From: Marasmitruncus massiliensis
Lineage (GTDB): Bacteria > Bacillota > Clostridia > Oscillospirales > Ruminococcaceae
Length of the DNA stretch: 64,000 bases
Direction: 5' to 3'
NCBI RefSeq assembly: GCF_900186535.1
Contig: NZ_FYDE01000005.1
Location: forward strand, 1,836,895-1,900,894
This document shows, one piece after another, positions 33,639 through 42,707 of this stretch. Both the position numbers and the translations under genes were made by a program. The notes under the pieces were generated by a model that saw nothing but the letters and a program-made list of their open reading frames with translations, was not told the DNA's origin and did no database searches. Within the stretch, counting starts at the first letter, position 1; the number at the start of each line of letters is the position of its first letter.

Positions 33639-34403
33639 ATGGAAAACAAGCTGACTTTATATGGGTTCAACAATCTTACGAAGTCCCTCAGTTTCAATAT
33701 TTACGATGTATGTTATGCGAAAAGCGAACGGGAGCAGCGGGATTATGTAGCTTATATCGATGAGCAGTATAATTCGGAAAGGCTGACTGATATTCTCTAT
33801 CATGTCACGGATATGATAGGCGCGCATGTGCTTCATGTTTCCAAGCAGGATTATGATCCGCAGGGGGCCAGTGTTACCTTTCTGATCGCAGAAGAAACGA
33901 TGCTGCCTGCGAAAAACGGAGAAACACTGGTTGCTCATTTGGACAAAAGCCATGTAACGGTTCATACTTATCCCGAATTTCACCCCGATACCTCTATCGC
34001 CACCTTCCGTGTTGACATCGATGTCGCCACGTGCGGCGAAATTACACCTCTGAGTACATTGGATTTTCTCATCGGGAGCTTTGATTCTGATATTATTACG
34101 ATGGATTACCGGGTCAGAGGGTTTACAAGGGACATCAGCGGCAAAAAGCTGTTTATGGATCATAAAATCACTTCCATTCAGGATTATGTTGATGAAAAGA
34201 CGCTGGAACGTTACGATGCGATTGATATTAATATCTATCAGTCCAACCTTTTCCACACGAAAATGCTGATTAAAGAGGTAGACCTTCAGAATTATTTGTT
34301 TAACACGGATGTATATGAGCTGCACCCCAAAACACGGCTTTCCATTACAAACAGTCTGCGCAAGGAAATGATTGAAATTTTCAGCGGCGTAAATGTGTAC
34401 TAA
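33639..34403 (+). CDS. speD: S-adenosylmethionine decarboxylase proenzyme (E. coli-type)
   Basis: This 254-residue proenzyme self-cleaves to give a pyruvoyl cofactor and makes decarboxy-SAM, the aminopropyl donor for SpeE. The cleavage site is Lys103-Ser104 in [14 protein letters not shown], and the length and motifs ([31 protein letters not shown]) match the E. coli class rather than the short Bacillus class. GGGGAG lies 9 bases before the ATG. It is the first gene of a six-gene polyamine operon, 14 bases upstream of speA. Confidence 0.94.
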   Translation: MENKLTLYGFNNLTKSLSFNIYDVCYAKSEREQRDYVAYIDEQYNSERLTDILYHVTDMIGAHVLHVSKQDYDPQGASVTFLIAEETMLPAKNGETLVAHLDKSHVTVHTYPEFHPDTSIATFRVDIDVATCGEITPLSTLDFLIGSFDSDIITMDYRVRGFTRDISGKKLFMDHKITSIQDYVDEKTLERYDAIDINIYQSNLFHTKMLIKEVDLQNYLFNTDVYELHPKTRLSITNSLRKEMIEIFSGVNVY

Positions 34404-34417
34404 AAGGGAGGAGAGAA

Positions 34418-35875
34418 ATGGACTTGTCTGCGCAGGAGCGAGCTCCGATTCTGGAAGCTTTGCAGAAATTTAAAAAGCAGCGGGTGGTTCCGTTTGATGT
34501 TCCCGGCCATAAGCGCGGCAGGGGAAACAGGGAATTGACCGATTTTTTAGGGGAACAGTGTGTGACAATTGATGTGAACTCGATGAGACCTTTGGACAAT
34601 CTCTGTCATCCAGTTTCCGTTATCAGGGAAGCGGAGCAGCTGACAGCAGAAGCTTTTGGCGCCTCACACGCATTTTTTATGGTGAACGGCACGACTTCGG
34701 CTGTACAGGCTATGGTGCTGTCCGCCTGTAAAAAAGGCGAAAAGATGATCGTTCCACGGAATGTGCACCGCAGCGTTATCAATGCCATGATTATTGGCGG
34801 AGCAATTCCTGTCTATGTCAATCCCCAGACCAACCGGCAGCTTGGCATTGCGCTGGGCATGTCTGTTTCTGAAATTCAGAAAGCAATTGAGGAAAATCCC
34901 GATGCAAAGGCGGTTTTTGTCAATAATCCCACCTATTACGGCATCTGTTCCAACCTAAAGGCGATTACAGAGCTGGCACATCGCCATCATATGCAGGTTC
35001 TGGTTGACGAAGCACATGGAACACACTTCTATTTCGGTGAAAATCTGCCGGTATCCGCGATGGCAGCCGGAGCGGACATGGCGTCCGTCAGTATGCATAA
35101 ATCCGGAGGATCGCTTACACAGAGTTCTTTTCTGCTGACAGGAAAAGCGGTCAACGCGTCCTATGTCCGACAGATCATTAACCTGACACAGACAACTAGT
35201 GGTTCCTATCTTCTGCTTTCCAGCCTGGATATTTCACGCCGGAATCTGAGCCTGCATGGGAAAGAACAGTTCGGGCAGGTCGTAGAGATAGCGCAGTACG
35301 CCAGAAATGAAATTAACCGAATCGGAGATTATTACGCTTACTCGAAAGAACTGATCAATGGCGATACCATCTTTGATTTCGATGTGACAAAACTGTCTAT
35401 TCATACGCTCGAAATCGGGCTTGCAGGAATCGAAGTTTACGATATTCTGCGCGATGAATATGACATTCAGGTTGAGTTTGGAGATATCGGTAACATTCTG
35501 GCCTATATTTCCATAGGCGACAGACAAAAAGACATCGAACGTCTTGTCAGCGCGCTGGCGGAAATCCGACGCAGATATAAAAGAGATAAAACAGGAATGC
35601 TGGAACAGGAATACCTCTCTCCCAAGGTGGTTCTGCCTCCGCAGCAGGCTTTTTATGCGGACAAGACTTCTGTTCCAATTGAAGAGAGCGCCGGTCATGT
35701 CTGCACAGAATTTGTGATGTGCTATCCGCCGGGAATTCCGATTCTGGCTCCCGGCGAAGAAATTACCCCAGAGATTATCGAATATATTCAGTACGCGAAA
35801 GCAAAGGGCTGTTTTCTGACAGGTGCGGAAGATATGAACACCGACCGGCTGAATGTATTAAAGGAGGAAGGCTGA
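34418..35875 (+). CDS. speA: Arginine decarboxylase (PLP, Orn/Lys/Arg decarboxylase fold I)
   Basis: This 485-residue PLP enzyme belongs to the aspartate-aminotransferase-fold decarboxylases, with PLP-binding Lys228 in SMHKSGGSLTQSS and VDEAHGTHF before it. DVPGHKRGRG marks the N-terminus. It resembles Bacillus SpeA. The agmatinase gene two positions downstream argues that the product is agmatine, hence arginine as substrate; lysine or ornithine cannot be excluded from sequence. GGGAGGAG lies 5 bases before the ATG. The stop and the speE start share a base (TGATG). Confidence 0.9.
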   Translation: MDLSAQERAPILEALQKFKKQRVVPFDVPGHKRGRGNRELTDFLGEQCVTIDVNSMRPLDNLCHPVSVIREAEQLTAEAFGASHAFFMVNGTTSAVQAMVLSACKKGEKMIVPRNVHRSVINAMIIGGAIPVYVNPQTNRQLGIALGMSVSEIQKAIEENPDAKAVFVNNPTYYGICSNLKAITELAHRHHMQVLVDEAHGTHFYFGENLPVSAMAAGADMASVSMHKSGGSLTQSSFLLTGKAVNASYVRQIINLTQTTSGSYLLLSSLDISRRNLSLHGKEQFGQVVEIAQYARNEINRIGDYYAYSKELINGDTIFDFDVTKLSIHTLEIGLAGIEVYDILRDEYDIQVEFGDIGNILAYISIGDRQKDIERLVSALAEIRRRYKRDKTGMLEQEYLSPKVVLPPQQAFYADKTSVPIEESAGHVCTEFVMCYPPGIPILAPGEEITPEIIEYIQYAKAKGCFLTGAEDMNTDRLNVLKEEG

Positions 35876-36726
35876 TGGAGCTTTGGTATTCGGAAAAGCA
35901 CACGCCGAGCGTGAAATTTTCAATTCAGGTCGAAAAGCAGCTTTACAGCGGAACAAGCCCGTTCCAGCGGATAGATGTATTTGAATCCCAGGAATTCGGC
36001 AGATTTTTAACGCTGGACGGATTCATGATGCTGACAGAAAAAGACGAGTTTATCTACCATGAAATGATTACACATGTCCCTATGGCGGTGCATCCCTCTG
36101 CCAGACGGGTTCTCGTAATCGGCGCCGGGGACGGCGGCGTAGTGCGGGAATTGACCCGCTATCAGAGCATTGAACAGATTGACATGGTCGAAATTGATGA
36201 ACAGGTTGTTCGGGTCTGCATGGAATATCTTCCCCAGACGGCCTGTGGTTTTGAAGACAAAAGAGTTTACATTTTTTATGAAGACGGCCTGAAATTTATC
36301 CGAAGATGTGAAAACAGCTATGACCTTATTATTGTGGATTCAACCGACCCATTTGGACCTGGCGAGGGGTTGTTTACGAAAGAATTTTATGGAAATTGCT
36401 ATAATGCTCTGAAGGAAGACGGCATTATGGTGAACCAGCATGAAAGCCCTTTCTACGAGGACGACGCAATCGCGATGCAGAGAGCGCACAAAAGAATCGT
36501 GGAATCTTTTAAAATCAGCAGGGTCTATCAGGCCCATATTCCAACCTATCCGTCCGGGCACTGGCTGTTCGGTTTCGCGTCCAAAAAATACCATCCGGTG
36601 GCAGACCTGCACGCGAAGCAGTGGAATGAGCTTGGGCTGAAAACCCGCTACTATAATACGAACCTGCATAAAGGTGCTTTTGCTTTGCCGAATTATGTGG
36701 AGGAGATGCTGTCCGATGTGGAATAA
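35875..36726 (+). CDS. speE: Spermidine synthase / polyamine aminopropyltransferase
   Basis: This 283-residue aminopropyltransferase has N-terminal beta-hairpin ELWYSEKHTPSVKFS, the dcSAM site VLVIGAGDGGVVREL, EIDEQVV and the catalytic region IIVDSTDPFGPGEGLFT. It moves the aminopropyl group of decarboxy-SAM to putrescine or, in some bacteria, to agmatine. The next gene being an agmatinase-type ureohydrolase, the aminopropylagmatine route cannot be excluded. ATG 35875 is set by the overlap with speA and AAAGGAGG upstream; an upstream in-frame ATG at 35719 lies in speA. Confidence 0.94.
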   Translation: MELWYSEKHTPSVKFSIQVEKQLYSGTSPFQRIDVFESQEFGRFLTLDGFMMLTEKDEFIYHEMITHVPMAVHPSARRVLVIGAGDGGVVRELTRYQSIEQIDMVEIDEQVVRVCMEYLPQTACGFEDKRVYIFYEDGLKFIRRCENSYDLIIVDSTDPFGPGEGLFTKEFYGNCYNALKEDGIMVNQHESPFYEDDAIAMQRAHKRIVESFKISRVYQAHIPTYPSGHWLFGFASKKYHPVADLHAKQWNELGLKTRYYNTNLHKGAFALPNYVEEMLSDVE

Positions 36727-37582
36727 GAATATTGAGACCTTCCTTGGGTGTGACAGCGAGTATCCAAAGGCACAGCTTGTGATTTTCGGAGTGCCTTTTG
36801 ATTCCACAACCTCCTACCGGCCGGGAACAAGGTTTGCAAGCAAAACCATGCGGGGGGAGTCGTATGGCATTGAAACATACAGCCCGTATCAGGACAGGGA
36901 CCTGGCAGAAATTGCAGTTTTTGACGGCGGTGATTTGGAACTGCCGTTCGGAAATACCATAAGAGTGCTGAACGAAATTGAAGCATGTACCGCTCAGGTC
37001 GTCAAAGACGGGAAACTGCCGGTTATGATCGGGGGCGAACATCTGGTAACACTCGGGGCTGTCCGGGCAGTTCTTCAGAAATTCCCGGACCTGCATGTCA
37101 TCCAGTTTGATGCGCATGCGGATTTGCGGGAAGACTACTTGGGAGAACAGTTGTCTCATGCAACTGTGATGCGCCGTATTTGGGATTTAACAGGGGATGG
37201 AAGGCTGTTCCAGTTTGGAATCCGTTCGGGAGAAAAGGCCGAATTTGAATTTTCTAAAAATCATACGATTCTGAACAGATTTAATTTTGCAGATTTGGAT
37301 AAGATCGTAGAACGATTATCTGGAAAGCCGATTTACTTTACACTGGATTTAGACGTTCTGGATCCATCAACATTTCCCGGAACAGGAACCCCAGAGGCGG
37401 GAGGCGTCGACTTCCCGGAATTGTTGGATGCCATTCTGCAAATCAGCAAATTAAACATCGTAGGCTGCGATATCAACGAGCTTTCTCCCGTCTACGACCA
37501 GAGCGGGAGATCCACTGCGGCTGCCTGCAAGATTCTGCGGGAAATGCTGCTTGCTTTCGGCGGAAAAGAAAAATCAAACTAA
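36716..37582 (+). CDS. speB: Agmatinase-family ureohydrolase
   Basis: This 288-residue binuclear manganese ureohydrolase has ligand motifs GGEHLVT, DAHADLR and DLDVLDPSTFPGTGTPE, all present. It cleaves agmatine to putrescine and urea, or N1-aminopropylagmatine to spermidine and urea. ATG 36716 overlaps the end of speE by 11 bases, with GGAGGAG about 9 bases ahead, so it is translationally coupled; longer upstream starts are inside speE. Which substrate it prefers is not decided by these motifs. Confidence 0.93.
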   Translation: MWNKNIETFLGCDSEYPKAQLVIFGVPFDSTTSYRPGTRFASKTMRGESYGIETYSPYQDRDLAEIAVFDGGDLELPFGNTIRVLNEIEACTAQVVKDGKLPVMIGGEHLVTLGAVRAVLQKFPDLHVIQFDAHADLREDYLGEQLSHATVMRRIWDLTGDGRLFQFGIRSGEKAEFEFSKNHTILNRFNFADLDKIVERLSGKPIYFTLDLDVLDPSTFPGTGTPEAGGVDFPELLDAILQISKLNIVGCDINELSPVYDQSGRSTAAACKILREMLLAFGGKEKSN

Positions 37583-37605
37583 CGGGAATTTAGGAGGTAT
37601 TTAGA

Positions 37606-38805
37606 ATGGGAAAAGCTTTAATTATCGGCTGCGGCGGTGTTGCCAGTGTAGCAATTCATAAGTGCTGCCAAAACAGCGAAATTTTTGAGGAGATCATGAT
37701 CGCGAGCAGAACCAAAAGCAAATGCGATGCTTTAAAAGCAAAGCTGGACGGCGGAAAAACAAAAATCCATACCGCACAGGTAGATGCGGATCATGTGGAG
37801 GAACTGATTGCCTTGATCAACCGCTTTCAGCCTGATGTTGTGCTGAACCTCGCTTTGCCCTATCAGGACCTGACGATCATGGATGCGTGTCTGGCTACAA
37901 AAACAAACTATGTCGATACGGCAAATTATGAGCCCCTTGATACGGCGAAGTTTGAATATAAATGGCAGTGGGCGTACCGGGAGCGCTTTGAGAAAGCCGG
38001 CATCACCGCATTGCTGGGGTGTGGTTTTGACCCGGGAGTGACCGGAGTATTTTCTGCTTACGCGCAGAAGCACGAATTTGATGAGATCAACGAAATAGAT
38101 ATTCTGGACGCGAACGCAGGCGATCACGGTTATCCGTTTGCAACCAATTTCAACCCTGAGATCAATATCAGGGAAGTCAGCGCAAAGGGCAGCTACTGGG
38201 AAAACGGAAAGTGGGTGGAAACAGAACCGATGGAAATCAAACGGGTCTATGATTTCCCCGAAATCGGCGAGAAAGACATGTATCTGCTTCACCATGAGGA
38301 ACTGGAGTCTCTGGCGCTTCATATAAAAGGCATCAGAAGAATCCGTTTCTTCATGACTTTTGGTCAGAGCTATCTCACCCATCTGAAATGTCTGGAAAAT
38401 GTCGGCATGACTTCGATTGAACCAATCGAATATAACGGCATGAAAATTGTTCCGCTGCAATTTTTGAAGGCTGTGCTGCCCGATCCCGCCTCCCTTGGCC
38501 CGAGAACGAAAGGGAAAACCAATATCGGCTGCATCTTCAAAGGGAAAAAAGACGGCAAAGAGAAAACCTATTATCTCTATAACGTATGTGATCATCAGGA
38601 ATGCTACAAGGAAGTGGGTTCGCAGGCCATTTCCTATACAACCGGTGTCCCTGCAATGATCGGCGCAATGATGGTGATGAACGGGACCTGGAGGAAGCCG
38701 GGCGTATTTAATGTCGAGGAGCTTGATCCGGACCCGTTTATGGATGCGCTGAATCAATGGGGACTGCCGTGGCAGGAAAGCTACCATCCTGACTTGGTGG
38801 ATTAA
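37606..38805 (+). CDS. Carboxynorspermidine / carboxyspermidine dehydrogenase (saccharopine dehydrogenase-like)
   Basis: This 399-residue NAD(P)H-dependent enzyme condenses aspartate semialdehyde with a diamine (putrescine or 1,3-diaminopropane) to a carboxylated triamine. The Rossmann motif is IIGCGGVASVAIHKC at the N-terminus, with FQPDVVLNLALPYQD and LLGCGFDPGVTG further on, typical of this branch of saccharopine-dehydrogenase relatives. AGGAGG lies 9 bases upstream of the ATG. It stands next to nspC, the next enzyme of the route, three bases away. Confidence 0.9.
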   Translation: MGKALIIGCGGVASVAIHKCCQNSEIFEEIMIASRTKSKCDALKAKLDGGKTKIHTAQVDADHVEELIALINRFQPDVVLNLALPYQDLTIMDACLATKTNYVDTANYEPLDTAKFEYKWQWAYRERFEKAGITALLGCGFDPGVTGVFSAYAQKHEFDEINEIDILDANAGDHGYPFATNFNPEINIREVSAKGSYWENGKWVETEPMEIKRVYDFPEIGEKDMYLLHHEELESLALHIKGIRRIRFFMTFGQSYLTHLKCLENVGMTSIEPIEYNGMKIVPLQFLKAVLPDPASLGPRTKGKTNIGCIFKGKKDGKEKTYYLYNVCDHQECYKEVGSQAISYTTGVPAMIGAMMVMNGTWRKPGVFNVEELDPDPFMDALNQWGLPWQESYHPDLVD

Positions 38806-38808
38806 ACG

Positions 38809-39942
38809 ATGGGGCTTGGATTTGATTTAAATGCGGTTGAAACCCCGTATTACATCGTCGATGAAACCCTGCTGATTAAAAATCTTGAAATTTTAAAAAA
38901 GGTAATTGACCAGACGGGCTGTCATATCCTTTTGGCGCAAAAAGCCTTTTCCATGTATTCGCTTTATCCTTTGATTGGGAACTATCTAAACGGTACTACT
39001 GCCAGCGGTTTAAACGAGGCAAAATTGGGCTATGAGGAGATGGGCGGCGAAACGCATATTTTTTCTCCCGCATATTCAGAAAAAGAGTTTGATGAAATTC
39101 TGAACATCTGCGACCATATTATCTTCAACTCTTTTTCCCAGTGGCAGCTTTTCCGGAAAAAAGCGTTGGCATCAGGCAAGCAATTTGGTATTCGGATTAA
39201 TCCGGAGTGTTCAACACAAGATCATGCCATTTATGACCCATGTTCTTTCGGTTCGCGGCTTGGGGTTACGCTTGAGAGTTTTCGACCGGATTTGCTTGAC
39301 GGAATCAGCGGGTTTCATTTCCATACACTGTGCGAGCAGAACGCGGATGCATTGGTGAAAACGCTTGAAATAGTGGAGCAAAAGTTTGGCAAATTTTTCA
39401 GCCGCATGAAGTGGATTAATTTTGGCGGAGGACATCATATCACCCGGAATGACTACGATGTGAATGCGCTGGTTGCCTGTATCAGGCGGTTTCAGGAGCA
39501 ATATGGGCTTGAGGTTTATCTGGAACCGGGCGAAGCGGTCGCTCTCAACACCGGATATCTTGTCAGTACGGTGGTGGATGTGATCGAGAATGGCATCAAA
39601 ATCGCAATCTTAGACACTTCCGCCGCCTGTCATATGCCGGATGTCCTGGAAATGCCCTACCGCCCTAATATTGTGGACGCCGGTTTGCCGGATGAAAAAC
39701 AGTTTATTTATCGTTTGGGCGGCCCGACCTGTCTTGCGGGAGACATCATCGGGGATTACTCCTTTGATCAGCCCCTCCGAAGAGGAGATAAACTGGTGTT
39801 CTGCGATATGGCACATTATTCGATGGTAAAGAACAATACCTTCAACGGTATGAATTTGCCGTCCATTGCAATAGCAGACAAAGATCATCGGGTAAAACTG
39901 GTCAAAAGCTTTGGCTATGAAGATTTTAAGGAACGCTTATAA
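38809..39942 (+). CDS. nspC: Carboxynorspermidine / carboxyspermidine decarboxylase
   Basis: This 377-residue PLP enzyme of the alanine-racemase fold III group decarboxylates carboxy(nor)spermidine to (nor)spermidine. PLP Lys45 is in LLAQKAF, GFHFHTLCEQ follows the barrel strands, the glycine-rich phosphate site is NFGGGHHITR, and CDMAHYSMVKNN is near the C-terminus. It starts three bases after the dehydrogenase stop with a weak GGTGG ribosome site. It is the last gene of the operon, its stop codon lying in the stem of a bidirectional terminator. Confidence 0.93.
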   Translation: MGLGFDLNAVETPYYIVDETLLIKNLEILKKVIDQTGCHILLAQKAFSMYSLYPLIGNYLNGTTASGLNEAKLGYEEMGGETHIFSPAYSEKEFDEILNICDHIIFNSFSQWQLFRKKALASGKQFGIRINPECSTQDHAIYDPCSFGSRLGVTLESFRPDLLDGISGFHFHTLCEQNADALVKTLEIVEQKFGKFFSRMKWINFGGGHHITRNDYDVNALVACIRRFQEQYGLEVYLEPGEAVALNTGYLVSTVVDVIENGIKIAILDTSAACHMPDVLEMPYRPNIVDAGLPDEKQFIYRLGGPTCLAGDIIGDYSFDQPLRRGDKLVFCDMAHYSMVKNNTFNGMNLPSIAIADKDHRVKLVKSFGYEDFKERL

Positions 39943-39980
39943 CAAGAGAGCCGCCCTGCGTGCAGGGCGGCTCTCTTGTT
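39941..39980. terminator. Bidirectional terminator between nspC and the aconitase gene
   Basis: AACAAGAGAGCCGCCCTG and its exact complement form an 18-bp stem with loop CGTG, ending in TTGTTATT. Both flanking genes converge on it. Confidence 0.9.
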
Positions 39981-39992
39981 ATTGATTCAGAA

Positions 39993-42284
39993 TTACAATT
40001 CAGAACGGTAGAAATTAATCAGGCACCCGTGAACCAGAATCTTCTTTTCGTCCTCCGTTAGGTTTCCAATTCTAAGGGTAATCGTTTTGACTTGACCGCC
40101 CAATACATAGGCGGGAATGGATTCCGCGCCTTCCAGAATTGCCGTACGGATATTGGGAATATAGAGATAATCGTCTTTCGCGAATTCCGGGTTTCCGTCA
40201 AGAAGAAAAGGCACCATTCCCCAGTTGATCAGGTTGGAGCGGTAACGCTTTGTCGCATATTCCTGCGCCAGATTTGCCCACGCGCCTAAAACACGCTGAC
40301 AGGACGCTGCCTGTTCACGCGCTGAACCGTCGCCGGGGCGCACTGCGTAGATGGTGCTTCCAATCCCGACCTCGGCAGGGTCAAGAGATTCCATATCGGG
40401 AACCGTTTTCAGCTTTTCATAAACGCCGGCAAGCTGCGCGTTGACCGATGCCATATCGCCGCCTTCCCGGGCAATTTCCAAAGCCTGGACCGCTTTGGCA
40501 TTGCTGACATACAGCGGGTCTTTGCGGCTCAGGGTGAATTCCGCCAGCCGCAACGGGTTAGAACGGAAAGAGGAAGTCTCGCCGGAAGGAATCAACTCGT
40601 CGGTCGTCGTCACAGGGTCGGTAATAAAAGAAACCACTTTCAGCAGCAGATGTTCCGTTAACGAGGGAATAACCGGCCAATCCTTAATATTGGGACCGAA
40701 TTGCAGCTGTACCTCCGGTTCCGCTTTGCCCGTACCGTCATAAACACGTTTTTCATAGATTCCCTGATCAAAATAGTATTTCGGATGAGAGAAATTCACG
40801 TCCAATTCCGTTGCCGCAGTCAGGCGCCCACCGTTGATCGCGGTCGCGGCAACAGAACGGGCATCCATTAAAGCAACGGAAGCAATCTGTCCCTCGCCGG
40901 GTTTGCTGCCCTCGCGGTTCGGGAAATTCCGGGTGGTGTGGCGGATGGACAGCTCTCCGTTGGCAGGGGTATCGCCCGCGCCGAAGCAAGGCCCGCAGAA
41001 CGCGGAACGGACAACAGCACCGGAAGCCATAATCCGGGAAATCGAACCGTTGCGCACCAGTTCCAGATAGTTGGGCTGGCTGTCGGGATAAACGCTCATT
41101 GTAAAATTACCGTTGCCGACCGAATGTCCGTCAAGAATATCGGCAACATCACAGAGATTGTCAAACGTGCCTCCCGCGCACCCGGCAACGATTCCCTGAT
41201 CGACATGGATTTCGCCGTTTCTCAGCTTGCCGAGCAGATTCATGGAGAGGTTCTTGTTGCCCAGCTGTGCCAGGCAGTCCTTTTCCACCTTAGCCAGAAT
41301 ATCCGCCGCATTTGCTTTCAGCTCGGAAATGGTGTAAACATTGCTGGGGTGGAAGGGGAGCGCGATTGACGGTTCGATTGTGGAAAGATCCACATAAATC
41401 ATCCCGTCGTAATAGGCAACATCACCCGGTTTCAACTCCTGATAAGCATCGGGTCGGCCATGGATGCCAAAATAGTCCTTGGTTTCGCTGTCTGTGCACC
41501 AGATGGAGGACCAGCAGGTGGTTTCGGTCGTCATAACGTCTATTCCGTTGCGGAACTGGATCGGCAGATTTGCAATCCCGTCTCCCACAAATTCCATTAC
41601 TTTATTTTTAACACAACCGTTTTGATAGGTTGCCCCGATAATGGCCAACGCAACATCATGAGGTCCGACCCCTTTTTGCGGTTTGCCTGTCAGGTAAACG
41701 CCGATTACATCGGGCGCGGACACATCATACGTGCGGCCGACCAGCTGCTTTGCAAGCTCGCCGCCGCCCTCACCGACCGCCATGGTACCCAAAGCGCCAT
41801 AGCGTGTATGACTATCGGAGCCTAGAATCATCCTGCCGCAGCCGGCCATCATTTCACGGTTGAAGGAGTGAATGACCGCAAGATTGGGCGGGACGTAAAT
41901 CCCACCGTATTTTTTGGCGGCGGAAAGGGCAAACATGTGGTCGTCCTCATTGATGGTGCCGCCTACCGCACAAAGAGTATTGTGGCAGTTAGTTAACACA
42001 TAGGGCATCGGGAATTTCGTCATGCCGCTTGCTCTTGCGGTCTGAATAATCCCCACATAGGTAATGTCATGTGAGGTCAGGGAATCGTAACGAAGCCGAA
42101 GCTGTTTCTCATGATCGGAAGTGTTATGTTTAGATAGAATGGAATAAGCAATCGTATTTCTTTTTGCGGATCGCTTATCAGTTGTTTTGCCTGCTTTGGC
42201 AAGCTGTACGGGGGATTCATGGCTGTCCGGAATGATTTCGGTCCCGTTTATCAGATAAACGCCGGTATCATAGAGTTTGATCAT
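39993..42284 (-). CDS. Aconitate hydratase family protein
   Basis: This 763-residue 4Fe-4S hydratase of the aconitase superfamily has cluster cysteines in GCAGGTFDN and FCGPCFGAG, plus SDSHTRYGALG and RNFPNREG typical of aconitases. The C-terminal swivel domain is fused on the same chain. The likely reaction is citrate-isocitrate interconversion. Some Clostridial members are only annotated as hydratase, so another hydroxyacid substrate is possible. ATG at 42284 has AAAGGA about 8 bases upstream. It is monocistronic, with its own promoter and structured leader, convergent with the polyamine operon. Confidence 0.85.
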   Translation of the reverse strand: MIKLYDTGVYLINGTEIIPDSHESPVQLAKAGKTTDKRSAKRNTIAYSILSKHNTSDHEKQLRLRYDSLTSHDITYVGIIQTARASGMTKFPMPYVLTNCHNTLCAVGGTINEDDHMFALSAAKKYGGIYVPPNLAVIHSFNREMMAGCGRMILGSDSHTRYGALGTMAVGEGGGELAKQLVGRTYDVSAPDVIGVYLTGKPQKGVGPHDVALAIIGATYQNGCVKNKVMEFVGDGIANLPIQFRNGIDVMTTETTCWSSIWCTDSETKDYFGIHGRPDAYQELKPGDVAYYDGMIYVDLSTIEPSIALPFHPSNVYTISELKANAADILAKVEKDCLAQLGNKNLSMNLLGKLRNGEIHVDQGIVAGCAGGTFDNLCDVADILDGHSVGNGNFTMSVYPDSQPNYLELVRNGSISRIMASGAVVRSAFCGPCFGAGDTPANGELSIRHTTRNFPNREGSKPGEGQIASVALMDARSVAATAINGGRLTAATELDVNFSHPKYYFDQGIYEKRVYDGTGKAEPEVQLQFGPNIKDWPVIPSLTEHLLLKVVSFITDPVTTTDELIPSGETSSFRSNPLRLAEFTLSRKDPLYVSNAKAVQALEIAREGGDMASVNAQLAGVYEKLKTVPDMESLDPAEVGIGSTIYAVRPGDGSAREQAASCQRVLGAWANLAQEYATKRYRSNLINWGMVPFLLDGNPEFAKDDYLYIPNIRTAILEGAESIPAYVLGGQVKTITLRIGNLTEDEKKILVHGCLINFYRSEL

Positions 42285-42299
42285 GTGACACGTCCTTTC

Positions 42300-42400
42300 A
42301 ACAAATCATATAACAGGAAGCCCGGGGAACCGGGAAGTTCTCCGGCTTCGTTCGCGCGTATTGCTGAAAACCGCCTGCGGACGGCAGTTTTATCCAAACA
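42300..42400 (-). promoter_or_regulatory. Structured leader of the aconitase gene
   Basis: Minus-strand RNA from this part of the roughly 230-nt leader contains AAAACTGCC...GGCGGTTTT (42391-42367, one G-U pair, ending in TTTT) and GAAGCC...GGGCTTC around an inner CCCGG/CCGGG. The first is terminator-like. No known motif was recognised. Confidence 0.45.
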
Positions 42401-42523
42401 TGGTATATGGTGGAACTTTTATCGGCAGGCTTCAAAATAGATTGGCAATTGTGAAAATGCTGAATGATTTTACATCACTTTTGCAGGATGATCTCATTTA
42501 TAATTCATATTTTACCTATTCTA

Positions 42524-42552
42524 ATCATACAGCTTTCCCCATGAATAGTCAA
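42524..42552 (-). promoter_or_regulatory. Promoter of the aconitase gene
   Basis: On the minus strand TTGACT (42552-42547) and TATGAT (42529-42524) are 17 bases apart. Confidence 0.7.
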
Positions 42553-42564
42553 TATCATGCCTTG

Positions 42565-42578
42565 TGAACAAAAGTTTC
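42565..42578. promoter_or_regulatory. Possible LexA (SOS) box 1 upstream of uvrB
   Basis: TGAACAAAAGTTTC resembles the Gram-positive LexA consensus CGAACRNRYGTTYG with a few mismatches; weaker than the neighbouring site. Confidence 0.35.
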
Positions 42579-42589
42579 CGGCTAATTTT

Positions 42590-42603
42590 CAAACATTTGT
42601 TCG
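42590..42603. promoter_or_regulatory. Candidate LexA (SOS) box 2 upstream of uvrB
   Basis: CAAACATTTGTTCG matches 12 of 14 positions of the Gram-positive LexA box CGAACRNRYGTTCG. It lies 20 bases upstream of the putative -35 of uvrB, a classic SOS gene. Confidence 0.55.
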
Positions 42604-42622
42604 ATTTTTTTGTGAAATTGCA

Positions 42623-42651
42623 TTTACTAATTGATCATTCAGTGGTAAAAT
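42623..42651 (+). promoter_or_regulatory. Putative promoter of uvrB-uvrA
   Basis: TTTACT (42623-42628) and TAAAAT (42646-42651) are 17 bases apart; moderate match only. Confidence 0.5.
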
Positions 42652-42707
42652 AACTAAGACAATATGATGGTACTGATCAGATCTGTGAGAAAAGGGAGGC
42701 GTAACGA

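Noticed and set aside
37732-38787. 351-codon minus-strand frame opposite the carboxynorspermidine dehydrogenase
   Set aside because: Cys/His/Phe-rich composition typical of antisense translation; the sense gene is a recognised enzyme in an operon.
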